Assembly: GCA_950022655.1 (NCBI GenBank)
Contig: OX465579.1
Span: 51,377,950-51,441,949, forward strand
DNA from: Alentia gelatinosa
Lineage: Eukaryota > Annelida > Polychaeta > Phyllodocida > Polynoidae
DNA: 64,000 nucleotides
Direction: 5' to 3'
Shown here: positions 1 through 10,609 of the stretch, piece after piece
Numbering within the stretch: the first letter of the stretch is position 1
How the letters are laid out: each line of letters opens with the position of its first letter
Program-made: the position numbers and the translations under genes
The notes under the pieces: generated by a model
The model's database searches: none
What the model saw: only the letters and a program-made list of their open reading frames with translations
What the model was told of the DNA's origin: nothing

Positions 1-104
1 GGGTGAGTGCCGCGAGGGGGCAGGAGGGGCGCCCGTGAGGCGCGGTAGAGGGGGACACCGGGGAGGCAATGATGACCCCTGAGCCATGCCCATGGGTATA
101 CCAT
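1..104 (-). repeat. Split direct repeat A (distal copy) of YR element 1
   Basis: Positions 1-104 match 4728-4831 base for base by eye, starting gggtgagtgccgcgag and ending gggtataccat. The repeat may continue left of the window. It is one of the recombination substrates of a YR retrotransposon. Confidence 0.9.
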
Positions 105-401
105 TACCCTATCCCCGGATTAAAGTAGAGAAGCAGTAGCTGGGAGTAAAGAATTTTATTGAATTCTATGAAATAAAGATTATGTCGACCTTACTGGACG
201 ATCATATTAATATGTAATATGGATATGAATGGTAAGTAATATTACATAATGGTAATTGACATGTATAATAAGGTCAATTAATATAAGTATAAAATATGAT
301 ATACAATACAGTAGTATGAAAAATACGTAGGTAATTGTATATGAAAATAAAATAGCCAAGAGCCAATATAAGGAGTGGGGGGGTGGGATAAAAGAAAAAT
401 A
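105..401 (-). other. AT-rich 3' noncoding segment of YR element 1 (candidate B1 repeat)
   Basis: A strongly AT-rich stretch without ORFs lies between the recombinase stop and the distal A repeat. In the A1-ORFs-B1-A2-B2 plan this is where B1 should be. B2 would be left of position 1, so the assignment cannot be confirmed inside the window. Confidence 0.5.
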
Positions 402-1244
402 TTAAGAATTGTTTAGGGACCTGATCAAAGCATGGTTGACAGCGGAGGCATCAGTGTCTTTGATGTAGGTCCGATGGGCGTTAGACCTCCAGCCCCCATA
501 CCGCTGTATGGCGAGTTCCGGCATACCGGCCTGGAATGCCTGCGTCGCGGCAGCCTTCCGGAGGCTGTGCAGTGTGTATGTGGGGGGCTGGCCTGCCTTC
601 CGGAGGAGTGATTTCCATTCCCTCGACAGGGTCCTGGTCGTGAGAATCTCTCCGTTCGCCAGGCTGAGGAACGGAGCCGTAGGGTCGGCCGTAGGTGCGG
701 CCGCGAGCATGGTCCGTATAGCCCAGACGGGGCAGGAGGACGGTTCGGGGGAGGCTCGTATGACCACTGTCTTTTCCTCCCCCGCTCTCTGCATGTTTTT
801 CGCCGCTTTTACCCTGATCGATGCTTGACCGGGCGTGACGACCACGTCTCGGCGTGACAGGTGTCGCGCCGGGTCATACTTTGCCGTGGATGGTGGAGCT
901 ACTTCGCTTTGCCGCAGCGCGGCAAAGTAGATGATTAGAACCGCGGCCCTCAGACCGATGTGCATCGGGGAGTCTGTGAGGGCCGTGAGGGCCGCCCTGA
1001 AGACGTCCATCGGGACCGGAGGCTTGACGTTGGGAAGGTACTCCTTGTTTCGTCTCATGGCATCCAGTGCCCGCTTCACCCGGAAATCCTCGGTTGCCGC
1101 GACATCGCCGCCCGTCAGCCGGAGGTGCGACCGCACGTGGGACAGCTGGTTCGCGACCGTCGCCGGCGAGGGGGCGTGGCCCGCGACGTACTCTAGGTAC
1201 GCCGTGGTGAAGGACACTGTGGGTTTCTGGGGGTCCGCCCCCAT
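402..1244 (-). CDS. Tyrosine recombinase of YR element 1
   Basis: This is the integrase of the element. It is predicted to recombine a circular cDNA into the genome through a covalent tyrosine intermediate. The 280-aa ORF shows the YR signature: the first catalytic Arg in FAALRQSEVAP (about 885-917 on the plus strand), the HxxR box in TLHSLRKAAATQ (about 545-580), a GGW and the nucleophile Tyr in HRTYIKDT near the C-terminus. The annotated ATG (1244) probably is not the true start. The same frame stays open upstream to about 1409 and encodes a plausible SAM-like N-terminal helix region there, without an earlier ATG. It overlaps pol by several hundred bases in the +1 frame, so it may be made by frameshifting, splicing or re-initiation. 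The family assignment is firm; the start is uncertain. Confidence 0.88.
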   Translation of the reverse strand: MGADPQKPTVSFTTAYLEYVAGHAPSPATVANQLSHVRSHLRLTGGDVAATEDFRVKRALDAMRRNKEYLPNVKPPVPMDVFRAALTALTDSPMHIGLRAAVLIIYFAALRQSEVAPPSTAKYDPARHLSRRDVVVTPGQASIRVKAAKNMQRAGEEKTVVIRASPEPSSCPVWAIRTMLAAAPTADPTAPFLSLANGEILTTRTLSREWKSLLRKAGQPPTYTLHSLRKAAATQAFQAGMPELAIQRYGGWRSNAHRTYIKDTDASAVNHALIRSLNNS

Positions 1245-3411
1245 TCTCCGGCAAAAGGCTAGGTAGGTCGCGACGGCACTCCACTGGTTCGCGACCGTTC
1301 CGGGGGCAAGCGCCTCGCACTGCCGCGCAGATGCCCTCGTCTGGAGTGATCGTAGCGCCGGATCTGCAGGCGAGACGGAGAACGGGGTAGAAAGAGGTGT
1401 GTGTACATGGGATCACTTCAACCAGAGAATGATAATTTATGTAATTAACGGCCGTGACAAAGTCCCTCGAGGTCAGGTGGGCTCGGCTGAGGGCGTCTGC
1501 CACGATGTTAAGCACCCCCGGCACGTGTGTGTACACGAACTCCACCTGGAGTCTGGCTTGTACTGTCCATGCCTGGCGGGCACACTCGGCGAGGACCGGA
1601 TTCCTCGCACGCCCCGACCTGAGTGCCTGGACTGTACCCATGTTATCGCAGTACACTTCCACACGAGTCCCTCGGTCGCGATCCGTGAGGAAGGTACACA
1701 TTGCGTAGACCGCATTGAGGGCCTCGAGCTTGGCGATACAGTCCACGGGGTCCTCGACGGGGCAGACCCTACCGCAATAGTAGTATCTCCCATCCGTGCC
1801 CCCCACTCCACTCAGGCACGCGTCCACTATGATGCATTTGGTGGGAGGCCCTCGAGGTATCAGGGCATGGCCGTTCCATCCCTCGGCGAACCGCAGGAAC
1901 CACTGGAGGTCCTGCCGCATCTCCGAGTTGACGTTGATGTAGTATCCGGCCATGCCCCGGAGGGCCTCGAGCAGTTTGCTGACGAATGGTCGGGCCGGGC
2001 GTATACACTTCGCCACGTGGAGGACCCGACCGAGGACCGACTGTAGTTGGCGTTTCGTCAGCGAGCGTTTGGTTGAGACGGCCCTCACCTGTTCCCGCAC
2101 GTCCCGTAGTTTGTCCCGTGGGATACTGAGGGACATATCCACCGAGTTTATGAGTATCCCTAGCCACGTTACAGCCCGGCTCGGGGGCTGCGCCTTTTCC
2201 CTGGCCTCGGGGAGGCCCAGCTCTCTGAACAGCTCCCGCGCTGTCTCGAAGTCGGCGGCCGCCTTCTCGGCCGTCGGGGAGAGGATTATAAGATCGTCCA
2301 GGTACATCGCGGCATCGACCCCCTTCCGGTCAAGTATCTTGACGATGGCATCTGCTACGCACTGCATGTGGTAGGAGGAGGCCCGGGCACCAAACGGCAT
2401 GGCCGTATCACAGTAGTACCCCTCCCCCCACGCGAAGCAGAGCAGAGGCCAGTCGAGGGGGTCGCACCGGAAGTTCTTATACGCCCGTGCGATGTCGATG
2501 GTGGACATATAACTCCCCGGCCCCGAGGCCACCAGGCGGCCGACGAAACCATCCATGGTCGGGAGGCCGTGTTCTCTCTCTTCACCGTAGACAGAGTTTT
2601 TGACGATATAGCCGTTAACGCTGGATTCCTTGGGGTACGTCATATCCGTGATCACGCGCCTATCAGACGTACCCCTCTTTTCCCGTGTCATTAACGGCGA
2701 CACGTGGCACCAAGGCTGAAAGGGCGGGTCCTCGAACGGGCCCATGAGGTTTGAATACCCCTTCTCCTTGTCGATGAACCTCGCTATCTGGTCCGGGTAT
2801 CCCGAGGCACTGGGGTGGTTGGGCACTCCCCGCGTGTCGGTAATCGGCCCGGCGTACCCGAGGGGAAACCCGAATCTAATGAAATCCGTGAGTTCCTCCT
2901 TCCCGGGGATAGCCGCGAGGTATCGGGTCCAGGCTGGTATGTTGAGATCAGTGGGGATCTCGATCCGGGCCCCGAGGGCGTTGGGCATTCCCGTGCGCCG
3001 CACCCGATCATAGATGTCGGCGTGCCCCGGCGGCCCGGGGGCGGAGAAGTGGGGCCAGAGGGCCCGCCTATGTCCGGCGAACGTGCCGGGGTCGGTCCGT
3101 ACCCCGGGAGCGGGTATTCCGGTCTCGCAGAACTCCCTAACGGCAGCAAAGTCGATTCGTAGGTTATCGTCGCCGTCCTCCCGGGGCAATTGCCGAGCCA
3201 ATTGCTCCATATCCCCGCCGTCGCCCCTATACACGGGAGTGTATTCCTGAGGGGGCGGGGTTGTTTGCTTGTGTGCGTCCCCCACGTGCTCGGCACGCGG
3301 TGTTGTGGTCACGTGGGGTGTTACGTCACGGGTGGTGCACTCCTTGACCGGGTCGCCCTCGCTGAGTGCACTCGTACCGGGAGCGAGGGGTGTTACACGC
3401 GCCACACTCAC
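874..3411 (-). CDS. Reverse transcriptase-RNase H polyprotein of YR element 1
   Basis: This ORF copies the element RNA and degrades the template. RT palm motifs are clear: MPFGARASSYHMQ followed by the catalytic MYLDDLIIL at about residue 370 (near 2281-2313). RNase H follows with its acidic residues in IIVDACLSG (about residue 527), LEALNAVYA, VYCDNMGTVQAL and VADALSRAH (about residue 637). The connection motif KRQLQSVLGRVLHVAK is typical of DIRS/Ngaro elements. The ORF begins with a GTG overlapping the gag TGA, and its first in-frame ATG is only at residue 68. It is therefore most likely reached by -1 frameshifting from gag (signal at 3397-3438). The last 180 or so codons lie opposite the YR frame, are Pro/Arg/Gly-rich and show no domain. 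They are probably not part of a functional protein, so pol may end or switch frame near 1400-1250. Confidence 0.9.
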   Translation of the reverse strand: MSVARVTPLAPGTSALSEGDPVKECTTRDVTPHVTTTPRAEHVGDAHKQTTPPPQEYTPVYRGDGGDMEQLARQLPREDGDDNLRIDFAAVREFCETGIPAPGVRTDPGTFAGHRRALWPHFSAPGPPGHADIYDRVRRTGMPNALGARIEIPTDLNIPAWTRYLAAIPGKEELTDFIRFGFPLGYAGPITDTRGVPNHPSASGYPDQIARFIDKEKGYSNLMGPFEDPPFQPWCHVSPLMTREKRGTSDRRVITDMTYPKESSVNGYIVKNSVYGEEREHGLPTMDGFVGRLVASGPGSYMSTIDIARAYKNFRCDPLDWPLLCFAWGEGYYCDTAMPFGARASSYHMQCVADAIVKILDRKGVDAAMYLDDLIILSPTAEKAAADFETARELFRELGLPEAREKAQPPSRAVTWLGILINSVDMSLSIPRDKLRDVREQVRAVSTKRSLTKRQLQSVLGRVLHVAKCIRPARPFVSKLLEALRGMAGYYINVNSEMRQDLQWFLRFAEGWNGHALIPRGPPTKCIIVDACLSGVGGTDGRYYYCGRVCPVEDPVDCIAKLEALNAVYAMCTFLTDRDRGTRVEVYCDNMGTVQALRSGRARNPVLAECARQAWTVQARLQVEFVYTHVPGVLNIVADALSRAHLTSRDFVTAVNYINYHSLVEVIPCTHTSFYPVLRLACRSGATITPDEGICAAVRGACPRNGREPVECRRDLPSLLPENGGGPPETHSVLHHGVPRVRRGPRPLAGDGREPAVPRAVAPPADGRRCRGNRGFPGEAGTGCHETKQGVPSQRQASGPDGRLQGGPHGPHRLPDAHRSEGRGSNHLLCRAAAKRSSSTIHGKV

Positions 3412-3438
3412 TCGCGGGGCGCGTCCGGTCCGTTTTTT
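3397..3438 (-). promoter_or_regulatory. -1 ribosomal frameshift signal joining gag to pol
   Basis: On the minus strand the gag frame reads TCA AAA AAC, so the slippery heptamer A AAA AAC (3432-3438) is in the correct zero-frame phase. A 7-nt spacer (GGACCGG) is followed by a perfect 7-bp stem, ACGCGCC (3418-3424) with GGCGCGT (3397-3403), around a 14-nt loop that contains the gag TGA. Shifting by -1 enters exactly the pol frame, which is open from here on. A second 8-bp stem (CCCTCGCT with AGCGAGGG) lies just downstream, and loop GAGTG could pair with downstream CACTC as a pseudoknot. Confidence 0.8.
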
Positions 3439-4532
3439 GAAGCCGTTGGGTGTTGTTTCTGCACTCCTGAGAGGTCGGTGGTGCGCATGGTGTGTCCGGC
3501 CTGGGGCATCCGGCGTGGGGCAGGTGCAGGTGTAGGTGCAGCACTCTCATACCCGCCACCGTACAACAGCTTCCTGTTGCACGCGTGTATGGAGTGCGTG
3601 CACATCCTGCCAACGGAATCACAAAATGAGCACACGTGCACCCACTTAATTCCGCCATCTTGGTGGCCGTTCCGTTGGTGGCAGCCCCTCTCCGAGTTAA
3701 ATGCCCGGCACGGCAGCTCGCGTCCTCCGGCCTTTCCCGCGTCTTGGCCGTCGTGCACCGTTGTGGTCGCCGTCATCGCGAGACGGACACGCTCGTCCTG
3801 TATTCGCACGTGGTCGGACCAGTAAATCCTACCGGCCTCGACCTGGTCGAAAACGTACTGGGACCAACGCCTCACTGCGGCCCACGGCCGGGTCTGGGCA
3901 TCTATCGATACCTGGGACAGGTGGCGATACATGTCCCTCCTGTCCTCCTCTGGGACGGCCCGGTGGTCCTCCATCATAACCAGAAACGCGCTTACATACT
4001 CCATCGGACCGAGCGTGCCTCTGACCTCGAGCCTCTGATTCACGGTGAAGAGGCCCTCGCGTTCCACATACATATAGGGTTTCGACAGCAATTTAACGGT
4101 GTGAAGATCTGAACTAAACCTACCGGCCGTGCAGTCGTGGCGTAGTCCCTCACGGTCGAGTTCTTTCTGTAGCAGCTCGTCTGGGAGGTATCGGTCGCGA
4201 AGCTGACGGGGGGCCGGGAGACGTGATGCTTGGTCGTTTGCCCATTCCCTGGTCCGGTCCTCCGCGACGGTGGCCTCTCTAACGGTCGCCGGCTGAGATG
4301 CCCTCGATGGAGATTTTGCCCGTTGTAGACCTTTTATCGCCTCGAGTATCAAGGCGACGTTCCCCTCCAGGGCCGTTATTCTTGACGTCTTGACCATCGA
4401 TCCATTTTCCGACACTGAGTCCACGTGGTCGTTCGACGCCTGTGTCGAACCTCTGACCGTGGCCTCGGAGCCTGCGGCCGCCTGAGGTTCCTGAGACGTG
4501 CTAGCCACGGGCGTATTCCTCGTGTTCGGCAT
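3408..4532 (-). CDS. Gag-like nucleocapsid protein of YR element 1
   Basis: A 374-aa ORF is first in the element, from an ATG at 4532. The N-terminal 100 residues are Ser/Thr/Ala-rich and probably disordered, with a short helical stretch (ITALEGNVALILEAIKGLQ). The middle (about residues 105-255) is a helical capsid-like region with conserved aromatic and charged residues. The C-terminal part has a Cys/His cluster (CRAFNSERGC, then HVCSFC...MCTHSIHAC, residues about 280-325), the zinc-binding arrangement usual for DIRS/Ngaro Gag. It should package the RNA. It is followed by a basic Pro-rich tail. The ORF ends at TGA 3408-3410 inside the loop of the frameshift stem. The family call rests on position and the Cys/His cluster, since Gag sequences of this group are poorly conserved. 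Confidence 0.8.
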   Translation of the reverse strand: MPNTRNTPVASTSQEPQAAAGSEATVRGSTQASNDHVDSVSENGSMVKTSRITALEGNVALILEAIKGLQRAKSPSRASQPATVREATVAEDRTREWANDQASRLPAPRQLRDRYLPDELLQKELDREGLRHDCTAGRFSSDLHTVKLLSKPYMYVEREGLFTVNQRLEVRGTLGPMEYVSAFLVMMEDHRAVPEEDRRDMYRHLSQVSIDAQTRPWAAVRRWSQYVFDQVEAGRIYWSDHVRIQDERVRLAMTATTTVHDGQDAGKAGGRELPCRAFNSERGCHQRNGHQDGGIKWVHVCSFCDSVGRMCTHSIHACNRKLLYGGGYESAAPTPAPAPRRMPQAGHTMRTTDLSGVQKQHPTASKNGPDAPRE

Positions 4533-4727
4533 GGTTCACTCTCCTCTATCGTTCTATCGCACTTTATCGTAGTATGGTGTGCTGGCCTATACTCGTGGAG
4601 TATTGGGCTGCGAGCACGTGGCCAAGAAGACGAAAATAGTGCTTGTAGTACGTGCGTACTGCAGAGCGGGTGGAGAAGAAGTGAGGCCGGGGCCTGGACC
4701 GGGCTGTACCACGTGACCTCGTGGTGT

Positions 4728-4831
4728 GGGTGAGTGCCGCGAGGGGGCAGGAGGGGCGCCCGTGAGGCGCGGTAGAGGGGGACACCGGGGAGGCAATGAT
4801 GACCCCTGAGCCATGCCCATGGGTATACCAT
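4728..4831 (-). repeat. Split direct repeat A (proximal copy) of YR element 1
   Basis: This is the second copy of the 104-bp repeat at 1-104, placed upstream of gag on the coding strand. About 195 bp separate it from the gag ATG, with room for the promoter and leader. The right boundary with flanking DNA is at 4831, where similarity to the other copy stops. Confidence 0.9.
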
Positions 4832-7104
4832 GTACCAACTGTGCTCCAGGTACCAACTCTGTTCAACTCTGTTCACCTTGACCTCTCTACCCACGTTAGT
4901 ACTGTATCCAATCTACTTCTGCCAATCAGGGACCTGTTTCACTAGTTTCGTGACATGTCTAGATGGCGTCTGTGACACCATACGGACTGATCAACACAAG
5001 CTGCGGCACTTAGGACAAGATAGACCCCAAACACAGTGTGTCCGGTCTCAAAAGTATTAGATGATTTCTCACTTCCTGTAGGCATCAAGCAATGAAACTT
5101 GAACACGAGTAAGGGACACATATAACCTATAATCGTCCCAAATATGAAGAAGATTGGCCGCTCCAATCTGCTGATATTAGACATCAACTGTGACATGCGT
5201 TTTGAAACCCAACAAAAGACTTTCCGCTGTTGCTTGCACTGTTGGTGCCGCTGTTGATGTCTGTCTAGGCGTAATGTCACGAAACTACTGAAACAGCTCC
5301 TTGATCCACACCGATTGTGGTCGCTCTAGCCACTACGCATTCTGCCAACTTTTCTCATTCTACTCAATCTTCCCATTCTTCTCATTCTAATCACTTTTAA
5401 TTCTGTTAGCAATCTGCACCTCTGCCTTTCCACCCTCTGCCCATTCAGCCTTCTATACCTACTCTATATACTCTCATTTAACACAACATACTTTTCCTGA
5501 TCTGCTATTTTGTCAATTCTACCTCTCTTCCCAACATGCAAACCCTGTCCACATTAAGCTAAAGACTTTACCCACTCTACTACCTCTACCGCCTGTTCTG
5601 CTCACCCTTCCGACGAGTAGTATAGTCTGGGTATATATCGCAGTAAAACTTGGTATCAATCTCTCATCTCAAACCCCTATGAATCAATACAATATTTTTC
5701 GTCAGAAGAACATGTTAAACAAAACACTGACCAGCCAATGACATTTGCAAATGTTACTTCTCTCAGAACCATTTTCATGTTTTCTCAATGACGTTTCCTC
5801 TAATACGCTTAGCTGACAAAGCGCCGGAAATAACTCTTTTGAAGATGTGATTACCGTAAGAAGCTGGACAGTCACTGCCAGTTACATTTGGCCTTCACAA
5901 CCACATTTGACTACTCCCTGCTGACGCGCAAACAGAATATTTTACCCAGGTTAAAAAACTACTCATATTAGATCAACAGTGGGAAGGGCTGGAGATGAGT
6001 GTGTGAGGGCGGGGAACAGTAAAGGTTTTATAATATAGACGCTTGTTAGAGTAGATTGGATAGGGGACTGTGTGGGGAATAAAGGGGGAGAAGTGCAGTG
6101 ACAACACCGAGGACGATGGAATAGGCCTTGGATAGGTTTGAGGGGGTGGGGGTGGGCGAGAGTTGCAGCGTTACTTAGCAACGTTATCTTCATCACACTT
6201 ATATGTGGGTATTCTAAAGGGCATGCACGTTTACCATAATGCTCCCCCAGCAGGGTTTCCGTACCACCTAAAGAACTACACCAAAATATATTATAGAGAA
6301 TACAATCAAGTCAACGAATTTCACAAAGGCATTATGAAGCAGGCATCAATATCGAGATGGCATAGAGAGGAGTAATTGGAAGAACTACTGAACTTCAAAG
6401 TTTTATCGTGTGTACTCAAAGTAAATCCTATTTACAGTGCTAGCAGGGATTACTTTCCCAAGTTACATCAGTGTTTCATGGATATTATGGCAATGTGAAT
6501 ATTATTCATCTTATTTTCGAAGAACACAAACGCGATATGCTCAAGGTATGTGTGACAAGTCAGTTGGGTCGAAACAAAAGGTGACATTCTAAGGGTAACA
6601 CGGCGAGGTAACAACCCGGCGCAGCATTATCACTAAAGTGTTAGAGTTGGGGGATAGTTATACTGGCTACTGTTACTCAGCGTTATTTTGCGCACATTAC
6701 GGACAAGGAGAGGGGAGATATGAGAGACGTGCACGCTTAGTTCCCGAGTTTAATGCATGTCACACATTGTGGCGAGTGGACAGGGTGCGTGCTCGTTGGG
6801 GCGGCATGGTCTGGGGTTACAGAGGTCACATTGAAGGAAAGTATATTGATACGTTCGGGGAATCTTTCGTTAATTGTGTGGTCTTACTTCCTACCCACTG
6901 CGAACACCATACCTTTTCTAAATCATAAAATAAGAATGGTAACAGAAGTGATGTTTCTCTGAGGAAGGGTAAGAAAAACAACTCCAGGCCTTGTAGTTCG
7001 CGATTGCTATTTTGTCATTCTACGACACTCCCATCCGACGTATATTTGTGTGTTGGGGGGTCAATCGAGGGTTTGAAATCATATTACATTGTGCCGTGTT
7101 TGTT

Positions 7105-7108
<4 letters not shown>
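4832..7108. other. No gene seen; AT-rich noncoding DNA
   Basis: Only short ORFs with low-complexity or composition-driven translations occur. Pyrimidine-rich stretches lie at about 5330-5620. No transposon termini, RNA gene or conserved protein motif was recognised. Confidence 0.5.
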
Positions 7109-7169
<61 letters not shown>

Positions 7170-7203
7170 GTGTGTGTGTGTGTGTTGGGGGGGGGGGGGG
7201 GGA
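7109..7203. repeat. (TG)n microsatellite followed by a G homopolymer
   Basis: A (TG)n tract with one interruption (tgcg) runs from about 7109 to 7185 and is followed by about 17 consecutive G. It creates the Cys/Val-repeat ORFs seen here, which are not genes. Confidence 0.97.
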
Positions 7204-9486
7204 GGGTGGTTGGGTGGCGAGGGTGGGGGTGAAGGCAGAATGTTATTTCTTGAATTGCAGGGGTAGGGGGTGGATGGATGGAGGGAGGGTGGATGGGATA
7301 GATGAGACTTGGGTGACTCCGGTGTCTGGAGGGTGTGGTCAGGACCCCTGCCGACAGGGCCTCCCTTTTCCCGCTTTGTCACACAACTGTTTGTGATCTA
7401 GGCTTAGAGTGGCGGGGAGCGTTGGGTCGGACGGGACGTGGCGCGGGGTGTGGGGCAGGGCGGACCAGGGCGGGGCTACAGGGGCTAATACCCGGCCCTC
7501 CTCACTACAATGACGGCGCGCCGGCCCGGGAAATGAGTCCGCTGGTCGGGGAATTATGGGATCGCGGCAGGGTCACGTGGGTAAAAACCAATCTCGCGAT
7601 ACTTCCTGTGTCACCCAGTCGCAGAGAGGTTGTGTTCATTAAGACCGACTTGTGTGCCAGTGAATGCTCACTGAACGCATCCACTCTAATTGAGAATTGT
7701 CTTTATCAAAATAAGAGATCATGAATAAACATGCGCAGCGTTTTAGATAGAGATGGGGTGAGCTTTATAACACCCCTACCACCCGACAGCTGATAACAGA
7801 ATCCAGGCGCCCATGATTCATTGGTAACATTGGTTCATAAAGGAAGTATGCATCGCTCCCTTTTTATTCGCGATGGGATTAAATTAAGCGGCAGCCGTTA
7901 TCGGAATATAAATGTGGATTTTTTTGATCATGTTGGGAAATACAAGAGGCTTCTGATAAAATACCTTATCTAAAATATTCAGGTTACATGTATTTTTATT
8001 GCATATTGAATTGCCTTTTTTTTCGGCATATAATCCAGAATTCAATCTTCTATACAGGCCATGTAGATTTACTTTCAGACGTAAGACTTCCTCTCCTCAG
8101 GACCGGCGTAGTCTCCTGTATCTTAGATTATCACATATCACGGCATAGAACCGTAAGCGTACTGTAAGAAGCACTAATCGCTGTCACCCTTGGTTGTATA
8201 GCAAATAGATCACAGAACTATCATTATTGTAAATTATCCGTAAGGCAAAAAACAATTTAATACCGACTTCTAACTGCTGATTTAGTACCCAGCAATATCC
8301 CCTCTCTTCAGTACACAACCGAAACCTATGATACAATTGAATATGTAAATCCATTGATACTAGTACTAGTATTAAGTTTATTCACAAGTTAGCTAGCGGT
8401 ACACTTTATGTTGTCTGATCCGAGGGGTCTTTACATAATTTATTGTCGTCCGTGATTGGAATAGTGGGGACATTTTGAAAGAAAGACGACAATATCGACG
8501 ATTGGGAAGACAAAATAGGCCTTAAGACAGGTCGTAGGACATTGCGCACGAGAATTCCTATTCACTACAGGTAATATCATATAGTGGTCTTTTTGAAAAC
8601 GTATTTCATTATTTATATCTATAAGTGAATGTAACTAAATATTCCTGATATTCACCCTCAAACGCTACCGATTTTATCCAAAAAGTCCAAAATTTAAATA
8701 TATCGTCTAATTTAACTGATGAATAAGGCTGATCTTGTTACCTGGATTATCTAAGATACCCTAGGAGGTGTCGTCTCTTATGACACCTTTCTGAATGCCA
8801 ATGAGAATATGGACAATGTGTTTCAACCCCTATGATATTTCATTTAAAGATTCTGAACGTTAAAAAAAAATCATTATTATTCGGGATGAGAATTTTGATT
8901 TTATCCCAATATTCACACGGTATCGCTATTTTTACAATATGATAGCGATACAGCACTTTCAGGGGCACATATTGAACGAGACGGAGAGATTCATTTATTC
9001 TTCAATTAAATAAAAATGGCACCTTAGTTAAAACTGGCCTGACATCTTGTAATGCGGACCAATATAAATATGCTGAAGATAGAAGAACAAGCAACGGCCC
9101 CAAATACACACTATTAATTGTAGTAGTAATAACTGAAACTAGTGTGAAATGTTGCTGTCTGGTCAATCAAACACTGTATATGTTAATGGGACAAAAGCCA
9201 TACATGTCACATTTGTAACGCAGCACATTTGTAAATGACTAGGAGTAAATAATATAGTATGTTCATCATTGATAAATGTGCGTGCAATTATAAATGAATA
9301 ACAATTAAAAGGTTTGAGTCAGATGGATAGTTTTTTGTAACCCACTTGCGCCCAGTCAACTTGCCATTTCTGCAATTGCCTAAGTCTAGGATCCAAACAC
9401 ATCCAACACCAGTCGGTCTTGAAGTATTTTGGTCTTGAGCGGTTGGTCATGGACCCGCTGACCATGGTCAGCTTGGCACGCCTCTA
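7204..9486. other. No gene seen; GC-rich patch then AT-rich DNA
   Basis: 7204-7600 is GC-rich with CpGs and no recognisable protein. 7700-9480 is AT-rich noncoding DNA. The phrase gctaatacccgg near 7480 recurs near 37982, so parts of this patch may belong to a dispersed repeat. Confidence 0.4.
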
Positions 9487-9764
9487 GGGCCTGGCGTTCA
9501 CCTACTGCGATAGAAATTTAGACCTACCGATATGGCACCGATACAAAAAGCAAATATCGGAGACATATCGGGAAGGTGCAAAATTGTAGACATATTTCTA
9601 GACATGCCAATCCACCACGTAAGGGTACTCTTCCTGTGCCTAATTGCAGAAATGTGGTCAACTGCCCTCATATAAGGTGACCTGCGACGCGATTTAGATA
9701 TTTTATCGGGAGGTACATCGTAGACCATATTGGAGTCATATCGCAGTAGGTGGACGCAGGGCCT
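9487..9764. mobile_element. TA-flanked MITE, copy 1 (CCACCTACTACGAT family)
   Basis: TA dinucleotides (9485-9486 and 9765-9766) flank inverted termini. The left end is GGGCCTGGCGTTCACCTACT. The right end is the complement of AGGCCCTGCGTCCACCTACT. The interior has no ORF but repeats the words CGATA, CCGATATGG and ATCGTAGAC-like strings. TA target duplication and size (278 bp) fit a Tc1/mariner-type non-autonomous element. Confidence 0.75.
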
Positions 9765-9904
9765 TAGAGACTGTGGCACTGGCTCCCTGCTATGTTCTCA
9801 ATATCACAGATAGTGAAGTGATAGTTTGTATGCAGTGCCCTGCAAGTCTATATAGACCCCTCTAACCTCTAGGTGATGTATATAGCCCGTGTAAGCACGC
9901 TCTA

Positions 9905-10250
9905 ATAATGTATGAAATATCACTCTATAAAAGACACTAAGCTGAAATTACTGTGAGTAGTGTAGGAAATGTTACCACACAGCAGGCGCTAGGTTGAGGT
10001 AACTGTAAATAGTGTAGGAATTGTTACTCTACACAGGCACAAGTCGAGGTGACTGTGATTGTATGTGAAATATCACCATATCTAAGACACTAAAAGAGCT
10101 TATTTTAAGTATTGTATGAAATATTACCGTACTAACGGGCACTATGTTGATGTGACTGTGAGTAGTGTATGAAATGTAACCATATACGCACTAGGTGCCT
10201 GAGCAGTTAATGGAATTTATCCACCGATACTGGGCACTAAGTTTGAGTGA
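9905..10250. repeat. Minisatellite, unit about 60 bp, roughly six diverged copies
   Basis: The words gactgtgagtagtgta, gaaatRttacc and gcactaRgttgaggt recur in the same order about every 55-65 bases, with substitutions and small indels. No ORF. Confidence 0.7.
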
Positions 10251-10609
10251 GTCTCATGATCGAACATGTTGGCACACTTGATCGTTGGCGTATGTTTCTC
10301 GTTGATTACTATTGTTTGGTATATCTAATATAAGATGTGTGATCTGGATTGAGTTTTGAACTGCTGACTTGTGAGGGGACCAGTCGCCTAATATCGCCGA
10401 TGACCTAGATTCTTCTCCCTTTGTGATTTGACCCATTAACTGACCTAAACACTTTTCAAAATCCCTCAATTTCAAAATCAACGAATAAATGTTCCTGAAT
10501 ATGGAGCTAAATGAATAGACGCTTACTAATATTATGAGAAACTATCGAAGTTGCACAAATTCACTGCTCAACTCCCCGATAAAGGAAACTGTAATTCGTT
10601 GCATCTCAG

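Larger units (their letters stand above)
1..4831 (-). mobile_element. YR retrotransposon 1 (Ngaro/PAT-like), cut by the window edge
   Basis: Three minus-strand ORFs lie in the order gag (4532-3408), RT-RNase H (3411-874) and tyrosine recombinase (1244-402). They sit between two apparently identical 104-bp direct repeats (4728-4831 and 1-104). This matches the A1-ORFs-B1-A2-B2 split direct repeats of Ngaro/PAT-type elements: 105-401 would be B1, and the distal B2 lies off the window. The coding part is much richer in GC than the flanking DNA, which suggests a recent arrival or a different mutational history. No stop or frameshift breaks the ORFs apart from the expected gag/pol and pol/YR frame changes. 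With the identical repeats this points to a young copy. Integration would use the recombinase rather than a DDE integrase, so no target duplication is expected. Confidence 0.9.

Noticed and set aside
874..1400. C-terminal ~180 codons of the pol ORF of YR element 1 as a real domain
   Set aside because: They lie opposite the genuine YR coding frame in GC-rich DNA, are Pro/Arg/Gly-rich and show no motif. Best explained as an open shadow frame.
5330..5620. Pyrimidine-rich stretch as an intron or splice region
   Set aside because: No flanking exon could be recognised on either strand, so the composition alone is not evidence.
7004..7396. 130-codon plus-strand ORF and overlapping minus-strand ORF
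   Set aside because: Produced by the (TG)n tract and the poly-G run. The translation is a Val/Cys (or His/Thr) repeat in every frame, with no domain.
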